DNA from: Bradyrhizobium iriomotense
GTDB taxonomy: Bacteria; Pseudomonadota; Alphaproteobacteria; Rhizobiales; Xanthobacteraceae
Direction of reading: 5' to 3'
NCBI RefSeq assembly: GCF_018129405.1
Contig: NZ_JAFCLP010000004.1
Coordinates: 124,001-188,000 of the forward strand
DNA length: 64,000 bases
A program made the position numbers and the translations under genes. Positions 44,865-53,269 of the stretch are shown one piece after another; the stretch's first letter is position 1, and each line of letters begins with the position of its first letter. Under the pieces are notes generated by a model that ran no database searches, was not told the origin of the DNA, and saw nothing but the letters and a program-made list of their open reading frames with translations.

Positions 44865-45548
44865 ATGCCCATGACCTCCCTCGAGCGCGATCGCGCCTAT
44901 TCGCTGCTTCGCGACCTCGTCACCTCCGGCGAGTTCGGGCCCGACGAACCTCTTTCCGAGCGCAGTCTGTCGAGCAGGCTCGCGCTCGGCCGCACCCCGA
45001 TCCGCGAGGCTCTGAAGGCGCTCGCCAGGGACGGCCTTCTCACCATCCATCCGATGCGCGGCACCTTCGTGCGCCAGATGTCGTTCGACGATCTCCGCGA
45101 GATCCACGAGTTGCGGCTCGCGCTCGAAGGCATGGCCGCCTATCTGGCCGCGACGCGCGGGCCGACGGAGCCGCTGCGCCAATGCGCCGAAGAGCTGCGC
45201 AGCATTCAGTCGCGCGAGAACCTCGATGTGGAGGAAGCGCAGCACGTCGGCTGGGCCTTCCACGACGAGCTGTTTCGCGCCACCGGCAACGGCCGGCTGG
45301 CGCAGTCCTACGACAATCTGCGCGCGCAGAGCGGCCTCGCCCTGCAGAAGATGCGGCAATACAGCGTCGAGCGTACGCGCCAGGCCGTCAGCGAGCATCT
45401 CGATATCTACGCGGCCATCGAAGCGCACGACCCCGATACCGCGCAGCAGCGCATGTGGCGGCATCTGTCGTCGGCCTTCGAGGCCCGCCTCACCGCGCTC
45501 GGCGCCATCCGCACGCAATATCCGGGACAAGGAGACCATCACGCATGA
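44865..45548 (+). CDS. GntR/FCD-family regulator of the threonine aldolase operon
   Basis: 227 residues from ATG 44865; the ATG at 44856 lies inside the predicted -10 element and is unlikely, while ATG 44871 remains possible. Winged helix (YSLLRDLVTSGEFGPDEPLSERSLSSRLALGRTPIREALKALARDGLL in parts) and an FCD domain with AFHDELFRATGN and HLDIYAAIEAHD. It overlaps the symporter gene by four bases (ATGA) and probably represses the operon through the palindrome upstream. Confidence 0.9.
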   Translation: MPMTSLERDRAYSLLRDLVTSGEFGPDEPLSERSLSSRLALGRTPIREALKALARDGLLTIHPMRGTFVRQMSFDDLREIHELRLALEGMAAYLAATRGPTEPLRQCAEELRSIQSRENLDVEEAQHVGWAFHDELFRATGNGRLAQSYDNLRAQSGLALQKMRQYSVERTRQAVSEHLDIYAAIEAHDPDTAQQRMWRHLSSAFEARLTALGAIRTQYPGQGDHHA

Positions 45549-46795
45549 TCCGGCCGCTGCTCAGATTGCCGCTCGTTGTCCAGATGCTGCTCGGCCTGGT
45601 GCTGGGTCTTTGCGTCGGCCTGCTCTGGCCGGATGTCGGCGCAAGCCTGCGGCCGATCGGCACCGCCTTCGTCGAGGCTGTGAAGATGATCGTCATTCCC
45701 GTGGTGTTTGCGGCGGTCACGCTCGGCCTCTACCGCATGGGCAGCGAGCTGAAGGTCCTGGGCCGCGTCGCCGCGATCAGCCTCGGCTATTTCTACCTCG
45801 CCACCGTGATCTCGATCCTGATCGGCCTCCTGCTCAACGCCGCCTTCCATCCGGGCGCCGGCGCGCCGCTGGCCGCAACAGGCAAGGTGCCGCAAAACCT
45901 TGCCGTGTCGGTCGACTGGATCAAGTTCTTCATGGACATGATCCCCTCCAACATCGTCGCGGCCATGGCCGAGCAGAAGATTCTGCCGACGCTGGTCTTC
46001 GCCATCCTGTTCGGCCTGGCGCTGGCCTCGATCGGCAAGGTCGGCGAGCCCATGGTCGCCGTGCTCGAAGCGGTGATGGCGGCGATGTTCAAGATCACGA
46101 AATGGATCACCTCGCTGGCCCCGATCGCGATCTTCGCGGTGATGGCCTGGCTGTTCGCGACGCAAGGGCTCGCCACCGTGGTCGCGCTCGCAAAGCTCGT
46201 CGGCGTCATGTATCTCGGTCTTGCGATCATGGTCGCGATCTTCTGGCTGATGCTGCTTGCGATCGGCGAGAAGCCGATTGCCGTCACCAAAGCGGTGATG
46301 GAGCCGATGATCCTCGCCTTCTCCACCCGTTCCTCGGAAGTGACACTGCCGCTGCACATGGAGAAGCTGCGTGCGATGGGCGCCTCGGAGCGCATCGTCT
46401 CGGTGGTGCTGCCGCTCGGCTATGCCTTCAACCGCGACGGCGCCATCATGTATTTCGCGCTCGCCGTCACCTTCCTCGCGGAGGCCTATGGCGTGACGCT
46501 GACCTGGTCGACGCTGTTCACCATCGTGATGGTCACGACCATCGCGAGCAAGGGCAGCGCCAACGTTCCCTCCGGCGGGCTCGTTGCGATTGCCATGGTG
46601 CTGTCGGCGATCGGGCTGCCGATCGAGGCGCTGGCAATCATCGCCGGTGTCGACGCATTCCTCGACATGGGCCGCACCGCGATCAATGTGTTCGGCAACA
46701 CGGTTGCGGTGAAGCTGGTCGAACGGTTCGCCGGCGACCTGGCCGCCGATGAGACGCAGCCGGCGCCGGCCGGCCTGCAAGTGCAGGACGCCTGA
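45545..46795 (+). CDS. DAACS-family amino acid/dicarboxylate:cation symporter
   Basis: 416 residues with eight or more helices and DAACS landmarks: STRSSEVTLPLHMEKLRAMG (re-entrant hairpin), LPLGYAFNRDGAIMYFA, and GVDAFLDMGRTAINVFGN. The last motif reads Asn where dicarboxylate carriers usually have Asp, so a neutral substrate such as threonine or serine is plausible. Its ATG overlaps the GntR stop, and its TGA overlaps the aldolase ATG. It presumably imports the substrate of the aldolase. Confidence 0.9.
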   Translation: MIRPLLRLPLVVQMLLGLVLGLCVGLLWPDVGASLRPIGTAFVEAVKMIVIPVVFAAVTLGLYRMGSELKVLGRVAAISLGYFYLATVISILIGLLLNAAFHPGAGAPLAATGKVPQNLAVSVDWIKFFMDMIPSNIVAAMAEQKILPTLVFAILFGLALASIGKVGEPMVAVLEAVMAAMFKITKWITSLAPIAIFAVMAWLFATQGLATVVALAKLVGVMYLGLAIMVAIFWLMLLAIGEKPIAVTKAVMEPMILAFSTRSSEVTLPLHMEKLRAMGASERIVSVVLPLGYAFNRDGAIMYFALAVTFLAEAYGVTLTWSTLFTIVMVTTIASKGSANVPSGGLVAIAMVLSAIGLPIEALAIIAGVDAFLDMGRTAINVFGNTVAVKLVERFAGDLAADETQPAPAGLQVQDA

Positions 46796-47838
46796 TGACT
46801 GCGCAAGACAGCCGCAGCGACGGTATCGTCGACCTGCGCAGCGACACCGTCACGCTGCCGACCGCGGCGATGCTGGAGCGCATGCAGCGCGCCCCGCTCG
46901 GCGACGACGGCCGCGAGGGCGATCCGACGGTCCGCGAGCTCGAGGCGCGCGGCGCCGCCTTGACCGGCAAGGAGGCCACGCTGTTCGTGCCGAGCGGCAC
47001 GATGGGCAATCTGCTGGCGATGCTCGCCCATGCCGAGCGCGGCGCGGACGTCTTCGCCGATGGCGGTGCGCACCTGCTCAACTCCGAGCTCGGCAGCGTC
47101 GTAACGATCGCAGGGCTGGTGGCCAAACCGATACCGGGCCATCGCGGCGCAATGGACGAGACGGCGCTCGCGGACGCGATCCGCTCCTCGGAGCGCCCCG
47201 GCCTGATCGCGATGGAGACGACGCATAATGGCGCCGGCGGCGCCGTGCTGGCCCTGGCGCACATGACGCGAATTCACGCGCTCGGGCAGGCACGCGGGAT
47301 TCCCGTGCATCTGGACGGCGCCCGCCTGTTCAATGCGTCGGTCGCGCTCGGCGTCCCGGCCGCGCACATCGCCGCGCACGCTGACAGCGTGATGGTCTGC
47401 CTGTCCAAGGGATTGAGCGCACCGGTCGGCAGCCTGCTATGCGGCTCCAACGATTTCATCACAAGGGCAAGAGCCTTGCGAAAACTCGTCGGCGGCACCA
47501 TGCGCCAGTCCGGAATCGTCGCGGCCGCGGGCCTCGTCGCGCTGGAGACGATGATCGACCGGCTCTCCGAGGATCATGCGGCCGCGAAACGGCTCGCCGC
47601 GGCTTTGAGCTGGCTCGACCCGGCGCTCGCCGATCCCGACCACGTGCAGACCAACATCCTGCGCGTCGACGTCTCCGCAAGCGCGCGCGACGCCGCCGCA
47701 TGGGCCGAGGGCGTGAAACAGCACGGCATCCTGGTGCAGGCGAGCGGCCCCTCGCAGCTCCGGCTCGTCACCCATCGCCACATTGGCGACAGCGCAGTCG
47801 ACCGCACCATCGCCGCCTTCGCCGCGCTCGGCCGCTAG
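46795..47838 (+). CDS. ltaE: Low-specificity threonine aldolase
   Basis: 347 residues of PLP fold type I: SDTVTLPTAAML at the start, TLFVPSGTMGNLLAMLAHAERG, DNR-like HLDGARLFNASVALG and the Schiff-base lysine in VMVCLSKGLSAPVGS (about Lys205). It cleaves beta-hydroxy amino acids, mainly L-threonine or allo-threonine, to glycine and acetaldehyde. Translationally coupled to the symporter (TGATG) within the GntR operon, so uptake and cleavage go together. Confidence 0.92.
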   Translation: MTAQDSRSDGIVDLRSDTVTLPTAAMLERMQRAPLGDDGREGDPTVRELEARGAALTGKEATLFVPSGTMGNLLAMLAHAERGADVFADGGAHLLNSELGSVVTIAGLVAKPIPGHRGAMDETALADAIRSSERPGLIAMETTHNGAGGAVLALAHMTRIHALGQARGIPVHLDGARLFNASVALGVPAAHIAAHADSVMVCLSKGLSAPVGSLLCGSNDFITRARALRKLVGGTMRQSGIVAAAGLVALETMIDRLSEDHAAAKRLAAALSWLDPALADPDHVQTNILRVDVSASARDAAAWAEGVKQHGILVQASGPSQLRLVTHRHIGDSAVDRTIAAFAALGR

Positions 47839-47882
47839 CCGGCGGCCTTGCAAGCCGCGTTTGGCGTGCTATCGCTCGCGCC

Positions 47883-48245
47883 ATGACGCCGAAAACCTTC
47901 GAAGCACGCTGCCTGCGCCTGCCCGCGGTCACCAAGGTGGTGCAGTGGGAGGGCACCTCCGTGTTCAAGGTCGGCGGCAAGATGTTCGCGCTCGGCGGCG
48001 GCTTTGCCGCAGGCTCCGGCGGCTACATGTTCAAGGTCTCGGACATGGCCTATGGGATGCTGATCGAGCACGGCCTGGCGAGGCCGGCACCGTATCTCGC
48101 TCGCGCCAAATGGGTGCAGCTCGTCAGCAACAACGCCCTGCCGGATGCCGAGCTCACGGCCTATCTGATGCAGGCGCATGCGATGATTGCGGCAAGGCTG
48201 ACACGCAAGACACGCAAGGCGCTGGGGCTCGCCTCGCCGGCATGA
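47883..48245 (+). CDS. MmcQ/YjbR-family protein
   Basis: 120 residues with the double-wing MmcQ/YjbR fold: FEARCLRLPAVTKVVQWEGTSVFKVGGKMFAL in parts, YMFKVSDMAYGMLIEHG, and the late AKWVQLVSNNALPDAELTAYL. The family is assumed to bind DNA by fold similarity, but no function is known. It follows the aldolase by 44 bases and may be transcribed with it. Confidence 0.85.
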   Translation: MTPKTFEARCLRLPAVTKVVQWEGTSVFKVGGKMFALGGGFAAGSGGYMFKVSDMAYGMLIEHGLARPAPYLARAKWVQLVSNNALPDAELTAYLMQAHAMIAARLTRKTRKALGLASPA

Positions 48246-48298
48246 CCATCCCCGCGTGCAGTACACGGACCGCTCGCGGCGACGCCGAACCTTCTTTC

Positions 48299-49042
48299 TC
48301 AGAAGTCGACGGCAACCTCGCCGAACCCCACAAGGCGCGCGCGGGCGCTGCTCCCCGCTTCCGCGAAGACCATGCCTGTGCACGAACCGGTCGTGACGAT
48401 CTGGCCCGGCAAGAGAGGCACACCCCGGTCCGCACAATGGCGGATGAGCCAGCGCAGCAGACGCCAGATGTCGCCCGCAGGGTTACCTCCAATGGTTCGC
48501 CGGCTGATGTCTTCACCGATGGAGAGATGCGCCTCGACGCTCCTCAGATCGATGGAGGCAGGGCTGACTGTCGAGGCTGCTCCGATCAGCAACGCGCCGT
48601 GGCTCTGCAAGTCCGCAAGCTGGGACAGGGCGGCGCTGTTCGTCCAATCCTCGAGGCGCGTCTCGACCACCTCGATGGCGGGATAGACGGCGTCGAAGGC
48701 GCGTGCCAGCTCGTGATCGGGCAACGCGGCGTCGTCAGCCGCGAGCGCTCGCCCGACCCGGAGCGCGACTTCCACTTCAACACCGCGCAGGCGGAATTCC
48801 GGACCGAGCCGCGCGCCGGAGGCAAGCAGGCCGGACGCAGGCAGCGGCGCGCAGACGGGCTCGGCGTCCGGGCCCGAGGCGCCGACCTTCCAGCCGCCGA
48901 GCGGACCGATCCGGGCAAGCGTGGCATCCTGGATGGCGTAGGCGCCGGCGCGATCCGAAGGGAGAATGTCACGCCAGGCAACCGCCCGCCCGCTGCTTCG
49001 CGCTGCGATCAACCGGTCCGCCGCTTCACTCGCATTGCTCAC
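48299..49042 (-). CDS. 2-keto-4-pentenoate hydratase-like protein (MhpD/FAH family)
   Basis: 247 residues. Family marks: GGWKVGASGPDAEPVCAPL, GVEVEVALRVGRAL with the metal-binding Glu pair, YPAIEVVETRLEDW with the third acidic ligand and the closing IVTTGSCTGMVFAEAG. It hydrates 2-oxopent-4-enoate-type intermediates of aromatic meta-cleavage or decarboxylates similar keto acids. No other aromatic-degradation genes are in the window, so the substrate is uncertain. Confidence 0.87.
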   Translation of the reverse strand: MSNASEAADRLIAARSSGRAVAWRDILPSDRAGAYAIQDATLARIGPLGGWKVGASGPDAEPVCAPLPASGLLASGARLGPEFRLRGVEVEVALRVGRALAADDAALPDHELARAFDAVYPAIEVVETRLEDWTNSAALSQLADLQSHGALLIGAASTVSPASIDLRSVEAHLSIGEDISRRTIGGNPAGDIWRLLRWLIRHCADRGVPLLPGQIVTTGSCTGMVFAEAGSSARARLVGFGEVAVDF

Positions 49043-49119
49043 GATGTCCTCCGTAGCGGGGCCCGGCCTCGGCGACGGACTGCCGCGGCGGAAACTCCCG
49101 ATGTGTGTGTCTCGATACG

Positions 49120-49578
49120 TTAGTCGTCGGCCTTGGTCGCACGCAGCAGATTGTCGCGCAATCGGCTCACCGTCTTCTGCACCACAGGAAAATCGTCGCC
49201 GAGACCTGTCGCCTCGATCAGGGAGCCGCCGAGATCCTGCTCGATCAGCCTGCGCCCGGCAGGCGTCAGGCTCAGGCGCACCTGCCGCTCGTCGGCGGGA
49301 TCGCGGTGGCGCTTGATCAGCCCCATCTGCTCGAGCTTCTTCAGGATCGGCGTCAGCGTGTTGGATTCCAGGAACAGCTTCTCGCCGAGCGCGCTGACGG
49401 TCTGCTCGTCCTCATCCGACAGCGCCACCAGAGCGATGTACTGGGTGTAGGTGAGCCCGACCTTGTCCAGCAGAGGCTTATAGGCCCGGCCGAAGGCGAG
49501 ATTGGCCGAATAGATCGCAAAGCAGAGGAAATTCGAGAGTTTTCGGCCTTTGCCGGCAGTTTTGGGGGAACGGGCCAC
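49120..49578 (-). CDS. ohrR: Organic-hydroperoxide-sensing repressor OhrR (MarR family)
   Basis: 152 residues from GTG 49578, chosen for the GGAGG five bases upstream; an in-frame ATG at 49611 would extend into the operator. The N-terminal LSNFLCFAIYSANLAFGRAYKPLL carries the reactive Cys19 of OhrR, and the winged helix follows (LTYTQYIALVAL, ESNTLTPILKKLEQMGLIKRHRDPADERQV in parts). Oxidation of the cysteine by organic peroxides releases DNA. Divergent from ohr with two matching operators between. Confidence 0.92.
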   Translation of the reverse strand: MARSPKTAGKGRKLSNFLCFAIYSANLAFGRAYKPLLDKVGLTYTQYIALVALSDEDEQTVSALGEKLFLESNTLTPILKKLEQMGLIKRHRDPADERQVRLSLTPAGRRLIEQDLGGSLIEATGLGDDFPVVQKTVSRLRDNLLRATKADD

Positions 49579-49621
49579 GGGAACCTCCGCAATTCGTGAT
49601 CGCGGATCCATATAAATCGTA

Positions 49622-49636
49622 TCCGATTAAATCGGA
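49622..49636. promoter_or_regulatory. OhrR operator, ohrR-proximal
   Basis: TCCGATT-A-AATCGGA is a perfect 7-1-7 palindrome 44 bases before the ohrR start. The same half-site recurs at 49678-49694 in front of ohr. Confidence 0.75.
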
Positions 49637-49677
49637 AGAGCTTGACCGCGGCCCGCCCCGGGATTATTTCGACGCGC

Positions 49678-49694
49678 ATCCGATTAGATCGGAT
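49678..49694. promoter_or_regulatory. OhrR operator, ohr-proximal
   Basis: ATCCGAT-TAG-ATCGGAT is a perfect 7-3-7 palindrome 28 bases before the ohr ATG, sharing the TCCGAT half-site with the other operator. One site per divergent promoter fits repression of both genes. Confidence 0.75.
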
Positions 49695-49721
49695 ACGATC
49701 AATAATACAAAGGATACGACC

Positions 49722-50123
49722 ATGACCTCCGCTGCAAAGGTTCTCTTCACTGGCAAGACCCACGTCACCTCGGGCGCCGACGGCGCCGCGCACTCCAGCG
49801 ACGGCTTCCTGAACGTCAAGCTGGCCCAGCCGCACCCGGCCGCCGAAAACCTGTTCGCCGCTGCCTGGTCGGCCTGCTACCTCGGCGCGCTCGGGCTCGC
49901 CGCTGCGCAGCGCAAGGTCAAGTTGCCGAGCGAGCCGTCGGTCGACACCGCGATCGACCTGAACAACGCCGGCGGCGCCTTCTTCCTGCGCGCCCGTCTC
50001 GACGTCAGCGTCCCCGGCGTCGATCGCGCGGTCGCGCAGGAACTGATCGAGGCAGCGCACGGCATCTGCCCCTACTCCAAGGCGGTGCACGGCAACATCG
50101 AGGTGACCACCACCCTCGTCTGA
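49722..50123 (+). CDS. ohr: Organic hydroperoxide resistance protein Ohr
   Basis: 133 residues of the Ohr/OsmC family with both catalytic cysteines: Cys52 in FAAAWSACYLGAL and Cys116 in AHGICPYSKAVHGN, and the peroxide-site Arg in the N-terminal domain. It reduces organic hydroperoxides with lipoyl or dithiol donors. ATG 49722 follows AAAGGA. The OhrR gene and paired operators confirm the assignment over OsmC. Confidence 0.95.
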   Translation: MTSAAKVLFTGKTHVTSGADGAAHSSDGFLNVKLAQPHPAAENLFAAAWSACYLGALGLAAAQRKVKLPSEPSVDTAIDLNNAGGAFFLRARLDVSVPGVDRAVAQELIEAAHGICPYSKAVHGNIEVTTTLV

Positions 50124-50200
50124 AGCGCCACGACGCGGACCGGCCGGCATCGGCCGGGCCCGCGCGGCGCGGACAATCTCGTGATCACAAGGAGCCGACT

Positions 50201-50614
50201 ATGAGCCATCGTCATCTGCGAGCCTTGCGCGTGCTGTCGAGCGCGGTCCTGTTCGCGGCAAACCTGTTCACACTGCCGGCTGCGGCGGCGCAGGCCGGCG
50301 TCGCGCGCATCGACCTCCAGCGCCACGATCTCAGCGCACCGGGGCGTGAGGCTGTGCAAGTGCGCGTCGACCTCGCTCCCGGCGTGGCATTCGGCCGGCA
50401 CACCCATCCAGGCGAAGAGATCATCTACGTGCTGTCGGGCGCCATCGAATACGACGTCGAGGGCAAGCCGCCGGTCACGCTGAAGGCCGGCGACGTGCTG
50501 TTCATCCCCGCCGGCACGGTGCATGCGGCGAAGAATGTGGGCGTTGAAACTGCGAGCGAGCTTGCGACCTATATCGTCGCCAAGGACAAGCCGCTGCTCA
50601 CGCTGGCGAAGTGA
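50201..50614 (+). CDS. Secreted cupin-domain protein
   Basis: 137 residues with a signal peptide (hydrophobic run to about residue 29, LPAAAAQA). The single cupin domain shows metal-binding motif 1 GRHTHPGEEIIYVLSG (two His and Glu) and motif 2 GDVLFIPAGTVHAAKN with the third His. Probably a periplasmic metal-binding protein of unknown activity. Follows ohr in the same direction by 77 bases. Confidence 0.85.
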   Translation: MSHRHLRALRVLSSAVLFAANLFTLPAAAAQAGVARIDLQRHDLSAPGREAVQVRVDLAPGVAFGRHTHPGEEIIYVLSGAIEYDVEGKPPVTLKAGDVLFIPAGTVHAAKNVGVETASELATYIVAKDKPLLTLAK

Positions 50615-50643
50615 GGCGGCCGTCCCGGTTGACCCGCGCATGA

Positions 50644-50663
50644 TATCTGACTAAAGTCAGATA
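50644..50663. promoter_or_regulatory. Perfect palindrome abutting the MarR-GNAT start codon
   Basis: TATCTGAC-TAAA-GTCAGATA is a perfect 8-4-8 inverted repeat ending on the base before the ATG at 50664, leaving no room for a ribosome site. It is most simply an autoregulatory operator around the transcription start, implying a leaderless transcript. Confidence 0.7.
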
Positions 50664-51536
50664 ATGCTCGACCCCATCTCCCGCGTCCGCCGCTTCAACC
50701 GCGCCGTCACCTCTGCCGTCGGAGCACTCGATACGTCCTTCCTGGGACGCGGGCGGCCGCTGGGTGCCGCGCGCGTGCTCAATGCGATCGGGCACGGGTA
50801 TTCGGACGTCGCCGAGATCCGCGACTATCTCGGACTCGATTCCGGGCTGATGAGCCGGCTGCTTCGCAGCCTCGAGGACGAGGGACTGGTCGAGACCACA
50901 GCGCATGCAGACGACGCCCGCCGGCGCGTGGCAAAGCTGACGCGCACGGGCCGGCGCGAATTCGCAGCCTACGAGGCACTCTCGAACACGCAGGCCGATG
51001 GCTTTCTCGCGCAGCATTCGCAAGCCGACGCGCTGCTGGCGGCGATGGACCTTGTCGCCTCCGCATTGACGCGGGAGCGCGTTACGCTGGACGAGATCGA
51101 TCCTCAATCCGAACAGGCGCGCTATTGCCTCGGCGAATACTATGCCGAGCTCGGCCGCCGCTTCAAACAGGGCTTTGACGTCTCGCTGTCGCGCGACCCC
51201 GATGCCAAGGACATGCGCCGGCCGCGCGGCACGTTCATCGTCGCGATGTCGGACACGCTGCCGATCGGGTGCGTGGGCTTGAAGGGAACCGATCACGGCT
51301 ATGCCGAGATCAAGCGACTCTGGGTCGCCCCGGCCGCGCGCGGGCTGCGGCTCGGCCGGCGCCTGATGGACGCGACCGAGGCCGCGGCGCGCGAGCTCGG
51401 CGTCGCCCTGTTGCGGCTCGACACTAACAGCGCGCTGCCCGAGGCCGCCCAACTCTACCGCAACACGGGCTGGCGCGAGATTCCGCGCTTCAACGACGAT
51501 CCCTACCCAGACCTGTTCTTTGAGAAGCGGCTTTAG
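50664..51536 (+). CDS. MarR-GNAT fusion (HTH regulator with N-acetyltransferase domain)
   Basis: 290 residues. The N-terminal half is a MarR winged helix (YSDVAEIRDYLGLDSGLMSRLLRSLEDEGLVETT, DDARRRVAKLTRTGR). The C-terminal half, from about residue 150, is a GNAT domain with the acetyl-CoA loop KRLWVAPAARGLRLGRRLM and LRLDTNSALPEAAQLYRNTGWREIPRFN in parts. Such fusions occur in many bacteria; targets are unknown. Likely autoregulated through the palindrome just upstream. Its end overlaps the converging SDR gene by four bases. Confidence 0.9.
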   Translation: MLDPISRVRRFNRAVTSAVGALDTSFLGRGRPLGAARVLNAIGHGYSDVAEIRDYLGLDSGLMSRLLRSLEDEGLVETTAHADDARRRVAKLTRTGRREFAAYEALSNTQADGFLAQHSQADALLAAMDLVASALTRERVTLDEIDPQSEQARYCLGEYYAELGRRFKQGFDVSLSRDPDAKDMRRPRGTFIVAMSDTLPIGCVGLKGTDHGYAEIKRLWVAPAARGLRLGRRLMDATEAAARELGVALLRLDTNSALPEAAQLYRNTGWREIPRFNDDPYPDLFFEKRL

Positions 51537-52258
51537 GTCGTCCGCGTCGGACGCACGACGATCTCGTTGACATCGACATCGTCGGGCTGCTCGATCGCGA
51601 AGCGCACGGCCCGCGCGATCGCGTCAGGCTGAAGTGCGATGGCGCGATAGGTCTTCATCGCCTCCGCGGCCACGGGGTCGGTGATGGTATCGGCGAGCTC
51701 GCTCTCGACCACGCCGGGATGAATGCAGGTGACGCGGATGTTGTCGTGCTCCTGGCGCAGGCCGTCGGAGATCGCCCGCACCGCATATTTCGTCGCGCAG
51801 TAGACCGCCGCCGTCGGCGACACGCTCAAGGCACCGATCGAGGCGATGTTGATGATTTGGCCCGAACCGCGCGCCACCATTTCCGGCAGCACGGCCGCGA
51901 TGCCGTAGAGCACGCCCTTGATGTTGACGTCGACCATCCGGTCCCACTCCTCGACCTTGAGCGAGGCCATCAGCGACAGCGGCATCACGCCGGCATTGTT
52001 GACGATGACGTCGACCCGGCCCCAGACGCCGCGCGCGGCATCCGCAAAAGCCGCAACGCTGGCGCGGTCGGTGACGTCGAGCGGATGGGCGAGCGCCGTT
52101 CCACCTCGCCCGTTCAGCTCGGCTGCGAGCTCCTTCAGACGGTCGGCGCGCCGCGCGCCTAACAAGACCTTGGCGCCGGCCGCGGCCAGCTCGCGCGCGA
52201 GACTAGAGCCGATGCCGCTGGAGGCGCCGGTGATGAGAATGACTTTGTCGATTGGCAT
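51533..52258 (-). CDS. SDR oxidoreductase (YdfG-like), LysR-linked
   Basis: 241 residues with ITGASSGIGSSLAREL, NNAGVMPLS, Ser in IINIASIGAL and Tyr-xxx-Lys in AVYCATKYAVRAI. The motif VMPLSLMASLKVEEWDRMVDVNIKG and the terminal INEIVVRPT-like end are typical of YdfG/serine-dehydrogenase-like SDRs. Divergent from a LysR gene across 104 bases, so probably its target. Confidence 0.9.
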   Translation of the reverse strand: MPIDKVILITGASSGIGSSLARELAAAGAKVLLGARRADRLKELAAELNGRGGTALAHPLDVTDRASVAAFADAARGVWGRVDVIVNNAGVMPLSLMASLKVEEWDRMVDVNIKGVLYGIAAVLPEMVARGSGQIINIASIGALSVSPTAAVYCATKYAVRAISDGLRQEHDNIRVTCIHPGVVESELADTITDPVAAEAMKTYRAIALQPDAIARAVRFAIEQPDDVDVNEIVVRPTRTT

Positions 52259-52362
52259 GAGAACCTTCCCGTCGCTTTCGGAGTGACTGCGGGAAGATGG
52301 ACCGACGCCTTCGCTGTGATAAGACGATGATATCTAACCACGCTAGCAAGCTGCGCTAACCG

Positions 52363-53253
52363 ATGGAAACCGACCTCAACGCCCTCGCCGTCTTTGCGCT
52401 GGTCGCCGAAGAGCGGAGTTTTCGTGCCGCGGCGGACCGTCTCGGCGTGACCCGCTCGGCCGTGAGCCAGACCATCCGACGGCTGGAGGAGACGCTCGGC
52501 ATCGCACTGGTCCAGCGCACGACGCGGAGCGTCAGCCTCACCGAGGCCGGCGAGCGGCTGCATAGGGAGATCGCCCCTGCCATCGCGGACATGCGCGCCG
52601 CGCTCGGCAACACCGAGGCGCTGGGCGGCCGGCCGCGCGGGCTATTGCGGCTCGCGGTCTCCTCGATCGCCGAGCATTTCCTCTCGGGTCCGTTTCTTGC
52701 CGGCTTTGCCGAAGCCAATCCGGAGGTACAGCTCGACATCACCGTGACCGACGCGGAGTTCGACATCGTCGCGGCCGGCTATGATGCCGGCGTGCGGCTC
52801 GGCGAGGTGATCGAGCAGGACATGATCGCGCTGCCGATCGCCGGCGACGAACGCCAGCTCGCGGTCTGCGCGCCGGCCTTTCGCGATCGCTTCGGTGTGC
52901 CCTCGCACCCGTCCGAACTCGCATCGTTCCGCTGCATCGGCTGGCGTCCGGGGCCGAACGTCACGCCCTATCGCTGGGAGTTTGCCGAAGGCGGCAAGGA
53001 GTTCAGCGTTGCGGTCGCGCCTGAGATCACGACCAACGACATGGCGTTGATGATCAAGCTCGCCGTGGCCGGCGCCGGCATCACCTTCGGCATGGAGGCG
53101 AGCTTCCGCGCCGCGATCGCGCGCGGCGAGCTGGTGCCGATCCTGGAGGACTATTGCCCCTTCTTCGCCGGCTTCTATCTCTACTATCCGAGCCGCCGCA
53201 ACGTCGCGCCAAAACTGCGCGCGCTGATCGAGCATTTGCAGCGGCGCGCGTGA
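52363..53253 (+). CDS. LysR-family regulator
   Basis: 296 residues. Winged helix LNALAVFALVAEERSFRAAADRLGVTRSAVSQTIRRLEETLGIALVQRTTRSVSLTEAG in parts, then the CrgA/DsdC-type effector domain (GLLRLAVSSIAEHFLSG, DAGVRLGEVIEQDMIALPI). Divergent from the SDR at 51533-52258 and followed by a SnoaL-like gene 16 bases on, which may be part of the same regulon. Confidence 0.92.
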   Translation: METDLNALAVFALVAEERSFRAAADRLGVTRSAVSQTIRRLEETLGIALVQRTTRSVSLTEAGERLHREIAPAIADMRAALGNTEALGGRPRGLLRLAVSSIAEHFLSGPFLAGFAEANPEVQLDITVTDAEFDIVAAGYDAGVRLGEVIEQDMIALPIAGDERQLAVCAPAFRDRFGVPSHPSELASFRCIGWRPGPNVTPYRWEFAEGGKEFSVAVAPEITTNDMALMIKLAVAGAGITFGMEASFRAAIARGELVPILEDYCPFFAGFYLYYPSRRNVAPKLRALIEHLQRRA

Positions 53254-53269
53254 GCCGAAGGAACCTGCC

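Noticed and set aside
44856-44865. ATG 44856 as start of the GntR gene
   Set aside because: It overlaps the predicted -10 element and the operator palindrome; the ATG at 44865 fits the expected transcription start better.
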